The notes beneath the pieces were generated by a model, which was not told the origin of the DNA, searched no databases, and saw nothing but the letters and a program-made list of their open reading frames with translations. A stretch of 64,000 bases of DNA from JAFMJV01 sp963800275 (GTDB taxonomy: Bacteria > Chloroflexota > Limnocylindria > Limnocylindrales > CSP1-4): contig CAWDAI010000007.1 in NCBI GenBank assembly GCA_963800275.1, positions 1 through 64,000 of the forward strand, in the 5' to 3' direction. This document shows, piece after piece, positions 9,155-17,085 of the stretch; positions within the stretch are counted from its first letter, which is position 1, and each line of letters opens with the position of its first letter. The position numbers and the translations under genes were made by a program.

Positions 9155-9897
9155 TCCTCGGGGATCCTGATCCAACCCTGCTTCATGGCATAGACCACGG
9201 CCTGTGTCCGGTCATTGACCGAAAGCTTGCGCAGGATCGAGCTCATGTGGTTCTTGACCGTCTGCTCACTGATGGAGAGGGCATACGCCACCTGTTTGTT
9301 GGTCATCCCCTTGGCGATGTTGTCGAGGATCTCCACCTCGCGCGGCGAGAGCGGCGCGAAGATCGGCGCCGCTTCCTGCCCGTAGACCGCGAGCTCACGA
9401 AATTCCTTGAGCACACGATTGGCGACCGAGGGGCGAGCGAAGACCTTGTCGTTGATGAGGTACTCGCCGTGGTTGACGCGGCGGATGATGGTGACCAGGT
9501 CTTCGGGTGCGATGTCCTTGAGGAGGAACGCCGCAGCCCCAGCCTTGATGGCCTCGAAGAGCATGTCCTCGTCCTCGGACGCGGCCAGGGCGATGATGCC
9601 TGCGCTGGGCACCTCCCGCTTGACGCGCTGAGTGGTCTCGATGCCGCCAGGTGCCGGCAGTGACAGGTCGAGCAGGACGATATCGGGCGTGCTCGCGGCG
9701 GCAGCGTCGATGGCGCTCCGCGAATTGTCCGCCTCGGCGACGACTTCGAAGTCGGCCTCGGCGTCGAGGATCTGGCGCATGCCGACGCGGAAGAGCGCGT
9801 GATCGTCGACGAGCAGGATCTTGACCCGCGCGGTGGGGTCTCGCCGGTCGGGGCCGCCTCGGCGGCGTTCAGGTCCTTTGTACTCGCCCGGAGTCAT
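9151..9897 (-). CDS. NarL/LuxR-family response regulator (DegU-like)
   Basis: This is a DNA-binding regulator of a two-component pair. The receiver has D31/D32, phospho-acceptor D77 (IVLLDLSLP) and K127. The C-terminal LuxR helix-turn-helix reads LSPREVEILDNIAKGMTNKQVAYALSISEQTVKNHMSSIL. Its short N-terminal extension is Arg/Gly-rich (GPERRRGGPDRR). The gene overlaps the kinase by four bases, so the pair is translationally coupled, with the regulator first. Targets are unknown; the receiver-TadZ and Flp genes nearby make pilus control a reasonable idea. Confidence 0.92.
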   Translation of the reverse strand: MTPGEYKGPERRRGGPDRRDPTARVKILLVDDHALFRVGMRQILDAEADFEVVAEADNSRSAIDAAAASTPDIVLLDLSLPAPGGIETTQRVKREVPSAGIIALAASEDEDMLFEAIKAGAAAFLLKDIAPEDLVTIIRRVNHGEYLINDKVFARPSVANRVLKEFRELAVYGQEAAPIFAPLSPREVEILDNIAKGMTNKQVAYALSISEQTVKNHMSSILRKLSVNDRTQAVVYAMKQGWIRIPED

Positions 9898-10100
9898 TCC
9901 ACGCTCCTCTCCCTGGAGTCAGGCCCGAGCCGAAGCGTCGTGCCCGCATCTGCTTGGCTGGCTGACTGTGATCGCCTGCGGTAGCGGCTGCCGGACCGCC
10001 GGCTGCTATGCCTCCTGCACCTTGTGGCCGAGACAGTGGATCCCGCCGTCCTTGTGGCACGGAGTATAGGCGTTGCGCATGGGCGCTCACCGGTCGAAGC

Positions 10101-11753
10101 TCATGGGGCCGGGCAATCGTCGGCCAGCTGGAAGAGCCATACCTCAGCCTGGCCAGCCTCCAGGGATACCGGGTCCTCTGCCAGGCAGCTCCGGGCATCG
10201 GGTACGAGCAGGGCGTCGGGATATCGCCCCCGCTCGCCGGCGACGACCACCCAGGGAGTGGCGAAGACCTTCCCGAGTGCGATGAGCGAGGAGATGTCCT
10301 CGTCAGGGAGGGCCACTGTGTAGGTTCCGGTGGCATCCGCCAACCACATGGGGTGGTCCGTGATGATCGTGTCCGGTGCGCCGTCGCCGGCATCTGCCCG
10401 GGCCGCGGCCAGCGACCGACCCAGTGCCGCCATGGTCTCAGCGAGGTCACTCGCCTGGCTTCCGACCATCCGCACCTGGAAGATCGTGAACAGCACGGTC
10501 AGCGCGACGAGCGCGACCGGGGCGATGACGATGTTCGGACGCGCCCACCGTCGCCAGCGCGAGACGCGGGCGAGCAGGGCGTCGCCGCCCAGCGCCGCCA
10601 CTGTGCCCAGGGCCACCAGGAGCGGCCCCGAGGAGTGCAGGAACGTGCCCCACAAGGTCGCGACCGGGAACAGCAGGATCGTGCTCAGGAAGATGAGGAG
10701 GCCACTCAGGAGCAGGGCTGTCAGCGCCGTCGGTTGACGCAGCGCTGGCGCCCGCCACATGCCGATCGCGGCAGCCAGGCCGGCGATGCCCACGGGAAAC
10801 GCCGGGATGGCGATGACGTTGATCAGCCCATCGAGCCCTGCACGAAGCGGGTTCCCCAGGACCGTCGCGAGGCCCTGGGCCAAGTACGTCGAAGCGTCCG
10901 GGTGGTCGCTGAAGGCGAAGATGTCCTCGTTCCGCAGCAGGAACATGTTGTCGATCGCCTGGCCAGGAAAGGGGCTCCCGAGCTCCAGCCAGTTCCTGAC
11001 CAGCCATGGCCCCACGACGAGCAGACCACCGAGGATCACCGGCCATAGCCGATGGACGGTTTGGAGGACGCGCGAGCCCGCCGGCTGCCGCCGCACAGCC
11101 CAGGCCGTGAACAGCAGCACGGTCAGCCCCATCCAGATGACCTCCTGACGCGACAGGTAGGCCAGGCCCAGCACCAGGCCGAGGCCCACGCCGGTCAAGG
11201 TCGTTCGTGAGCGCCCGTCGGGCGGTCCGCTGTGCGCGCCCAGGGCTCGGGGCGACAGCAGCGCGGCGGCGAGCATGAAGACGGTGAAGGGGAGGTATGA
11301 GTCGGGCACCACCGATCCCAGCACCAGTGGGCTGACCAGGGCCGCCAGCAGACCAGCGGTCAAGGCCACCGAGCGCCTGCGCCGAGCGTCGAGGCCCTGT
11401 GCGATGGACGCCTCCCAACCGATCGCCCAGGCCAGCGGTGCGACCGTCGCGCCGACCACGGCGCCGCCGAGCTGGGCCGCGTCGTAGGTCGGGCCGGCCA
11501 GGGTCATGACCGCGGCCGAGATGAACGAACTCATCGGCAGCCACAGTTCGAAGGCGGGTTTGGGCACTGCCAGGGGAGGGGTGGCGAAGCTCCACACGCT
11601 GTCGCTGACGAGACCGACTCCCGTCACCAGGTTGACCGCCACTCCAGCGTAGTAGGCGGAGGCTTCCGCCACCGGGAAGGTCACCACCTGCATGGCCAGC
11701 AGGCGCACGACCAGGGCGAGCAAGAAGAGCCCCAACGGTGCCAGCAGCCTCAC
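10101..11753 (-). CDS. GT39/ArnT-like membrane glycosyltransferase
   Basis: This is a multi-span (about 11-12 helices) GT-C glycosyltransferase-like protein of 550 residues that would use a polyprenyl-phosphate sugar on the outer face of the membrane. It opens with a membrane span followed by a long first extracellular loop (ASAYYAGVAVNLVTGVGLVSDSVW) where GT-C catalytic acids usually lie, and ends in a globular extracytoplasmic domain. GTG 11753 overlaps the stop of the next upstream gene (GTGA), so the two form an operon. It is a clear paralog of that gene. The acceptor is unknown. Confidence 0.78.
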   Translation of the reverse strand: MRLLAPLGLFLLALVVRLLAMQVVTFPVAEASAYYAGVAVNLVTGVGLVSDSVWSFATPPLAVPKPAFELWLPMSSFISAAVMTLAGPTYDAAQLGGAVVGATVAPLAWAIGWEASIAQGLDARRRRSVALTAGLLAALVSPLVLGSVVPDSYLPFTVFMLAAALLSPRALGAHSGPPDGRSRTTLTGVGLGLVLGLAYLSRQEVIWMGLTVLLFTAWAVRRQPAGSRVLQTVHRLWPVILGGLLVVGPWLVRNWLELGSPFPGQAIDNMFLLRNEDIFAFSDHPDASTYLAQGLATVLGNPLRAGLDGLINVIAIPAFPVGIAGLAAAIGMWRAPALRQPTALTALLLSGLLIFLSTILLFPVATLWGTFLHSSGPLLVALGTVAALGGDALLARVSRWRRWARPNIVIAPVALVALTVLFTIFQVRMVGSQASDLAETMAALGRSLAAARADAGDGAPDTIITDHPMWLADATGTYTVALPDEDISSLIALGKVFATPWVVVAGERGRYPDALLVPDARSCLAEDPVSLEAGQAEVWLFQLADDCPAP

Positions 11754-13387
11754 GCCTCACACCGCTCGTCGTCGGCTTCCAGGCACACCGCGAAGAGGGC
11801 AGCGCGCGGTAGTGGCTCGTCATCAACCACCGCTCCGTCGGCGTGCGGTAGCGGCGGTACGGAGACCAGGGGAGCACTCAGCCAGTCGGGCCGTACCTCG
11901 CCGGCCAGCAGGGGCCGGAGGGACTCGGTGATGTGGCCACCCTCGAGCACCAGCCAACGGACGCCGTATAGGCGCATCGCGTCTTCGACCACCGGTAGCG
12001 GATCATCGGGCGTGACGATGCCGGCCCAGCCGCCCCGATATCTATAGGCGCCGGCATCGGGGCTCATCACGATGTCGTCCGGGTCGGCCTCCTGCGCGAG
12101 CGTTGCCAGCACCTCCTTGCGGCTATCGGCCTCGCGCTCCCAGGCTCGCACGGTCAAGAGCGTCGACAGGACCCCTACCGCCACGATGACCGCCACGAGC
12201 ATGAAGCCGATGTTGCGGCTGGCGAGCGGAGCATCCCAGGTGGGGCGGCGGTGCGCCACCCAGCCGACCACCGATGAGACCCCTACCGTTACCAGCAGGT
12301 AGGCATGTGGCAGGAGTGCCACCGCCGAATGGATGAACGTCCCGAACGCGACATGCACTGCCGAGACCAGGGCGGTGAAGGCGAAGAGAGTGACGGCGTA
12401 CACGACCCAGGGTGCGAAGTCGCGATCACGTCGGCGAACCCAGATGCCGATGACCAGCAGCGGCATCAGCAGCACCATCATGGGCGAGACCACGAAGATC
12501 AGGAACGCGTCCCACAGTCCGCCGAGCCGGCTTGCGACGAGGGGACCCAGGCCCTGGCCCAGGAACGAGTCGAGCGTAGCCTCCGAGCTGACGCTGTAGA
12601 GCTCGCGGTACTCGGTGATGAAGAGGATGCGGCCGCCGACCGACGAGGGCGAGATGGAGCCGAACACGTCGAGCTGCCGGAGCAGCCACGGGGCGACGAC
12701 GATGATGAAGCCCGCCGCGCAGAGCACGGCCGGCCACCAGCCGATACGCGAGAGTCGTGGCCGGCGGAGCAGGTCGTAGAGGAAGGCCAGCGCGAACGGG
12801 ACGCCCAGCAGCACGCCATCGTTGCGCGACAGGAAGGCAAGCCCGACGACCAGGCCACCAGCGGCGAACGACCAGCGGTGGCCGTGCAGTCCGCGCGCGC
12901 AGAACCAGAGGCTGAGCGCGCCCAGGAGCATGAACGGGGCGAAGTTGTCGGGCTGTCCCAGGAATGGGGTCACGCCCGCCGGCACGATCACCAGCAGGCC
13001 GGCTGCGATCGCCTGCCATCGGAGCAGGCCCGCGTCCCGCCCGATGAACCAGGTCACCGGCGCCACGGCCGCCGCGATCAGCCAGAAGGGCAGGCCCGAG
13101 GCGACCGGCGTCGGGCCCAGCAGCAACACGAAGGGCACCTGCACGATCGCGGCCAGCGGCATCCAGTGGGCATTCGAGGGGATCGGCAGGACGCCCGTGG
13201 CCGGCAGGGTACCGCCGACCTCGACGAAGTTCCAGATGTAGTCCACGCTGAACCCGCCGCCACTCGCCAGCTCCTGGCCCAGGTTGGTGTAGTAGAGCGC
13301 GTCGGGGTAGGCGGGGTCCACGAAGAGCGCCGCCACCGCGACGCGCACCGCGAATGCCACCAGGAACAACAGGAAGGGGGCCACCAT
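11750..13387 (-). CDS. GT39/ArnT-like membrane glycosyltransferase, paralog
   Basis: This is the second GT-C-like protein (545 residues), sharing topology and loop motifs with its downstream neighbour. The first loop reads PAYPDALYYTNLGQELASGGGFSVDYIW, with the acidic residues typical of dolichyl/undecaprenyl-phosphate sugar transferases. The soluble C-terminal part carries MSPDAGAYRYRGGWAGIVTPDDP. The start is ATG 13387. The pair sits next to a dolichyl-phosphate-glucose-type GT2 on the opposite strand, which could supply the lipid-linked sugar donor. Confidence 0.78.
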   Translation of the reverse strand: MVAPFLLFLVAFAVRVAVAALFVDPAYPDALYYTNLGQELASGGGFSVDYIWNFVEVGGTLPATGVLPIPSNAHWMPLAAIVQVPFVLLLGPTPVASGLPFWLIAAAVAPVTWFIGRDAGLLRWQAIAAGLLVIVPAGVTPFLGQPDNFAPFMLLGALSLWFCARGLHGHRWSFAAGGLVVGLAFLSRNDGVLLGVPFALAFLYDLLRRPRLSRIGWWPAVLCAAGFIIVVAPWLLRQLDVFGSISPSSVGGRILFITEYRELYSVSSEATLDSFLGQGLGPLVASRLGGLWDAFLIFVVSPMMVLLMPLLVIGIWVRRRDRDFAPWVVYAVTLFAFTALVSAVHVAFGTFIHSAVALLPHAYLLVTVGVSSVVGWVAHRRPTWDAPLASRNIGFMLVAVIVAVGVLSTLLTVRAWEREADSRKEVLATLAQEADPDDIVMSPDAGAYRYRGGWAGIVTPDDPLPVVEDAMRLYGVRWLVLEGGHITESLRPLLAGEVRPDWLSAPLVSVPPLPHADGAVVDDEPLPRAALFAVCLEADDERCEA

Positions 13388-13545
13388 GACGGGCCCACAC
13401 TAGCAACGGCCGGCGCCACTCCCCGGAGTACGAAAGGACCATCCCCCGTGGACCTCGTGACTGGAGCAGAGCGATGCGGTGGGGTCGATATGGGACCAAC
13501 GAACTATGCTCGAGGCTGGACACGCCAGAGTAGCCTGCTCGAGTG

Positions 13546-14373
13546 ATGCCAGACGACCGGGGCGCCCCCCGCCTCACGATCGTGCTGCCGGCCTACAACG
13601 AGGCCGAGCGGATCGGCCCTGCCCTCGACGAGCTGTTCGGTTGGCTGAGACGGGGTGGTCCCGCTCGCACCAGCGGGCGTTCGTCGGATGAGATCGGGCG
13701 TTGCGATGTACTCGTCGTCGACGATGGGTCCACGGACGACACCGTGGGGGTCATCGAAGCACGCCCCGAGGCGCGGCGGCCGACGGACGGGTCGCCCCCC
13801 CTGCTGCACGTGCTGCGACGGCCGCACCTGGGCAAGGGCGCGGCGGTCACCGCGGGCATGCTTGCCGCAGAGGGCGAGCTGGTCGTCTTCACCGACGCGG
13901 ACATGGCCACGCCCCCCGACCAGATCCCCCTGCTGACCGAGGCGCTGACGACCGCCGACGTCGCCCTCGGTAGCCGGGTCCAACCGGACGGCAGCGACCG
14001 GCGCGCGAGCCAGCCCCGCTACCGACGTGCCCTGGGGCGCTTGTATCACGCGCTCGCGGGCGCCTGGATCACCGGCGACGTGCCGGACACGCAGTGTGGG
14101 TTCAAGGGCTTCCGGCGGGCCGCCGCCCGGGACATCTTCAGCCGCCTCCGGACCGATGGCATCGTCTTCGACGCGGAGGTCATCTATCTCGCACGCAAGC
14201 TGGACTACACCTGCGCTGTGGTGCCCGTGATGTGGCACGACATCCGCGGTTCACGCATGCACGTCAGCTTGCGACTCGGATGGAGCGTGTTGTGGGACCT
14301 CTTCCGCATCCCGCTGCTCCACCGTCGCCCGGCACCGGCCCGCGAGATCACGCGTACCTCGGACACCCTCTGA
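13546..14373 (+). CDS. GT2 family dolichyl-phosphate sugar synthase-like
   Basis: This is a GT-A fold glycosyltransferase likely to attach a sugar to a polyprenyl phosphate. It shows IVLPAYNEAERIGPAL at the N-terminus, the VDDGSTDDT nucleotide-binding motif, LGKGAAVTAGM, the FTDADMATPP catalytic DxD, and DTQCGFKGFRR, which is diagnostic of the DPG-synthase/DPM1 branch. A Ser/Arg-rich insertion lies before the DDG motif. GTG 13543 immediately precedes ATG 13546. It is divergent from the two GT39-like genes and could make their donor. Confidence 0.88.
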   Translation: MPDDRGAPRLTIVLPAYNEAERIGPALDELFGWLRRGGPARTSGRSSDEIGRCDVLVVDDGSTDDTVGVIEARPEARRPTDGSPPLLHVLRRPHLGKGAAVTAGMLAAEGELVVFTDADMATPPDQIPLLTEALTTADVALGSRVQPDGSDRRASQPRYRRALGRLYHALAGAWITGDVPDTQCGFKGFRRAAARDIFSRLRTDGIVFDAEVIYLARKLDYTCAVVPVMWHDIRGSRMHVSLRLGWSVLWDLFRIPLLHRRPAPAREITRTSDTL

Positions 14374-14401
14374 GCGAACCGCCCCCCAGGTGCCCCGAGG
14401 C

Positions 14402-15475
14402 TCAGGAGCGGACGACGTTCCAGTAGCGCTCTGCGGCGCCCGTGCCCACGCCTCCGGCCTCGGCCATACGCGCCGCATAGCCGGTGACCGCGTCGAGCAT
14501 GCCCTGGTCGCTGTCGAACAGTCGCTGGACCTCGCCTGCGTAGAGCCGAAGACCGGCGCTCTTTCGCTCGAGCTGGTCGCTGATATCCGCGTATCGAGCC
14601 TCGAGTGCGAAACCGGCGGGCAGGCCGATCGACTGGCCCGTCAGATCCGATGCTCCGGAGAACCCACTCCACCAGGCGTACGGAAAATCCTCGTAGAAGC
14701 TGATCATCGAGGACAGGTCGGGTGCCGGCATGACCCACTCCGGTTCTTCGACCATGAGCGCCAGCGCAACATCGCGGCACAGTCGGTGATCGACGTGTCC
14801 GCCGATCCCGAGGGGGAAGTAGATCCGCTGCGGTTCCAGGCGCAGGATCTCGCGCCGCAGGATGTCCACAGGTGGTTCGTCGTCCTCGAATGGCTGGCCC
14901 AGCAAGGCGTCGTCATCCGCGTAGCCGCGATGGACCGCATCAGGCAAGTCCAGGTCGACCAAGGCAGCCTCGATGAAGTAGGCCCAGCGCTCATCCTCGG
15001 CCTTGCGCCGGAGGCCCGCCTCGGCGTCGGCCAGGTCGCTCCTCGCCAGCGTGCCTTGGCTCTGGACATCGTCACGCAGGGGTCGCGCGTCGAACTCGTC
15101 GTTGGTCACGTTGGCGCTGCGAGACCACGCCGCCCGCTGCCAGAACTGCCTTGCCTGCGTGTTGGCACTGTCCTGTGTCGCGACCATGCGCGAGGGATCC
15201 GCCTCCCAGGGTGCGCCCACACCCGTCACCGCTGCCACCGGGAACTCGGCGCCGATGTTGCCCCGGTCGAAGGCCTGGGTGGCCGGGTGGAGGGCCTTGG
15301 TACCGAAACCCACGGCCGTTCGGCGGCGGTCCTCGGTGTCGATGTCGGCGTCAGGTCCACCCGAATACACCGTCAGGATCGTCACCGACTGACCCAACTC
15401 ACGCAGGCTGGCCACAAGGCCGCCGCACGAGAGGGCCACATCGTCCGGATGGGGGGCAATGAAGACGTGTGTCAT
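14402..15475 (-). CDS. PIG-L/LmbE-family deacetylase
   Basis: This is a zinc-dependent N-acetyl sugar or related deacetylase. The zinc-binding AHPDDVALSCGG motif (with P-H-P-D-D) stands at residues 7-18, and the later histidine element is GIGGHVDHRLCRDVAL. Length is 357 residues, longer than MshB-type enzymes because of a middle insertion rich in Asp and Arg. The start ATG 15475 puts the metal motif immediately at the N-terminus, as is usual. The substrate is unknown; surrounding glycosyltransferases suggest a cell-envelope glycan. Confidence 0.87.
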   Translation of the reverse strand: MTHVFIAPHPDDVALSCGGLVASLRELGQSVTILTVYSGGPDADIDTEDRRRTAVGFGTKALHPATQAFDRGNIGAEFPVAAVTGVGAPWEADPSRMVATQDSANTQARQFWQRAAWSRSANVTNDEFDARPLRDDVQSQGTLARSDLADAEAGLRRKAEDERWAYFIEAALVDLDLPDAVHRGYADDDALLGQPFEDDEPPVDILRREILRLEPQRIYFPLGIGGHVDHRLCRDVALALMVEEPEWVMPAPDLSSMISFYEDFPYAWWSGFSGASDLTGQSIGLPAGFALEARYADISDQLERKSAGLRLYAGEVQRLFDSDQGMLDAVTGYAARMAEAGGVGTGAAERYWNVVRS

Positions 15476-15510
15476 CGCGGGCGAGGATAGCACCGGCCGG
15501 GAGTCGGGAG

Positions 15511-16206
15511 TCAACCGGGATGACCGAATCGTCCGACCAGCGGCACGAACACGCAACGATCCGTCTGCGTCGTCTCATGGTCCACGCCTCGGCGGTGAAC
15601 GATGGTCAGTCGTTGCGAGCGCCCGTCACCGACCGGCACGACCAGACGGGCCCCGTCTGCGAGCTGTTCCACCAACGGCGCTGGCAGCGTCGGCGCTCCC
15701 GCTGCGACGACGATGCCGTCGTATGGCGTGCCGGGCGCATAGCCCAGGCTCCCATCGCCGACCACCACTTCGACCGCGTAACCCAGTCGCTCGAGCCGGT
15801 CCCGGGCAGCTTCGGCCAGGCTCGTGTCTCGCTCGATCGAGATGACCTCGGCCCCCATCTGGGCGAGGATCGCGGCTTGGTAGCCCGAGCCGGTGCCCAC
15901 GTCCAGGACCCTGGGTCGCGCCCTGCTGCCGGGACCGACCGTCTCAGGCAGCTCGAGGGCCACGGTCATGCGCGCAACGATGTAAGGCTGCGAGATGGTC
16001 TGCCCGCGGCCGATGGACAAGGGACCATCCGCATAGGCGTCCGCTTCGCGGCCGGCAGCGACGAACGATTCTCGAGGCACGAGGCCCATGGCCGCGAGCA
16101 CGCGACGGTCGCGGATACCGCGCGACCACAGCTGGTCTCGCACCATGGCTGCACGTGCGGCAGCGTACCGATCGTCTTGGGCTGCCGGTCCGGTGTTCTC
16201 GGTCAC
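15511..16206 (-). CDS. pcm: protein-L-isoaspartate O-methyltransferase
   Basis: This enzyme repairs isoaspartyl damage in proteins using S-adenosylmethionine. Motifs seen: RGIRDRRVLAAMGLVPRESF, DGPLSIGRGQTISQPYIVARM (the hallmark GQTISQP), VLDVGTGSGYQAAILAQMG (SAM loop) and GDGSLGYAPGTPYDGIVVAAG. Length is 231 residues, normal. The start is taken as GTG 16206, 10 bases past the stop of the upstream anchor gene's restored frame. In the frame as assembled, the upstream anchor reads through without a stop into this gene, giving an apparent 501-residue fusion. Confidence 0.92.
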   Translation of the reverse strand: MTENTGPAAQDDRYAAARAAMVRDQLWSRGIRDRRVLAAMGLVPRESFVAAGREADAYADGPLSIGRGQTISQPYIVARMTVALELPETVGPGSRARPRVLDVGTGSGYQAAILAQMGAEVISIERDTSLAEAARDRLERLGYAVEVVVGDGSLGYAPGTPYDGIVVAAGAPTLPAPLVEQLADGARLVVPVGDGRSQRLTIVHRRGVDHETTQTDRCVFVPLVGRFGHPG

Positions 16207-16216
16207 CCCATCGGTG

Positions 16217-17016
16217 TCAGCTCGCGGGTGCGGCGGTCGGCAAGGCGATCGGCGTGGCGACGGGCGCTGGGGTGTAGCACTCGGGAGTCGGCCGTGCTGT
16301 CGGTGGCGGCGAGACCCCCGGGGCGAGGCTGGGTGCCGGAGCCAGCGTTCCGCACGGCCCGATCGTCGGCGCCACGGTGGGCGCGGGAGTCGGCGCCACG
16401 GTCGGCGCGGGAGTCGGCGCCACGGTCGGCGCGGGAGTCGGCGCCACGGTCGGCGCGGGAGTCGGCGCCACGGTCGGCGCGGGAGTCGGCGCAGGTGTCG
16501 GCGCGGGGGCGCAGGTGTCGGGGCCAACGTCGGCGCAGGTGTCGGGGCCAACGTCGGCGCAGGCGTCGTCGCCGCGGTCGGCGCCACCGAAGGGGAGGGC
16601 ACGATCGAGGCGCTGGCTTGTGCGGACGGCGAAGCTGACGGGCTCGCAAGTGCCGCAGTCGCCTCCGGGCTCGCGCTCGGTTCGTTCGACTCGAAGAGGC
16701 CTGACAGCAAGCCACCGGTCCCGAAGAAGATGGCCCAGGCGAAGATCAAGGCGAAGACCACGATGATCACTCCGACCCACCACTTGCTCACCGGGTCATC
16801 GATGTAGGGTGGTTCCTCCGGCTTGCGACCCGTGGCTCGGGCAGCCTTGGTCGATGCCGCCACGGGTCGCGCCGATGTCTCTGTCGGCTTCGGTTCCGGC
16901 TCCACGGGCTGCGACGCGACGGTCTCTAAGTCGGGCTCGGTCGGATTTGGCTCGGCCTTCTCGGTCGGAGGCGTGTCTTCCGGTGTGGTGTCGTCTGGCT
17001 TGTGCTCGTCAGTCAT
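16217..17016 (-). pseudogene. membrane-anchored Pro/Thr-rich repeat protein, frameshifted
   Basis: No family is recognised. The N-terminus (from ATG 17016) is acidic and Pro/Glu/Thr-rich, followed by one membrane span (WWVGVIIVVFALIFAWAIFF) and an Ala/Ser/Pro-rich outside region that becomes TPAPTVAP octapeptide repeats. At about 16505-16512 the frame slips inside a run of five C (minus strand): before it the protein reads TLAPTPAP, after it an Arg-rich nonsense stretch. The intended repeats and natural C-terminus (ALPTAAPAS, stop at 16217) are in the neighbouring frame. One inserted base restores a protein of about 266 residues. It could be a sequencing slip or true slippage. Confidence 0.7.
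16367..16567. repeat. 24-bp tandem repeat, TPAPTVAP-coding
   Basis: About five near-perfect copies of a 24-base unit (GTCGGCGCCACGGTCGGCGC and four more bases on the plus strand) encode the octapeptide TPAPTVAP on the minus strand. They are followed by two variant 24-base units ending GGGGCCAACGTCGGCGCAGG. A 24-base unit preserves frame when copies are gained or lost. A frameshift lies at the boundary between the two variants. Confidence 0.85.
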
Positions 17017-17085
17017 CTGTCTGGGCTCTCCGTGGGTCGATCGCGTTCCTTCGATTATCGCGGCCAACCCTCGTGCATGTCGAAG

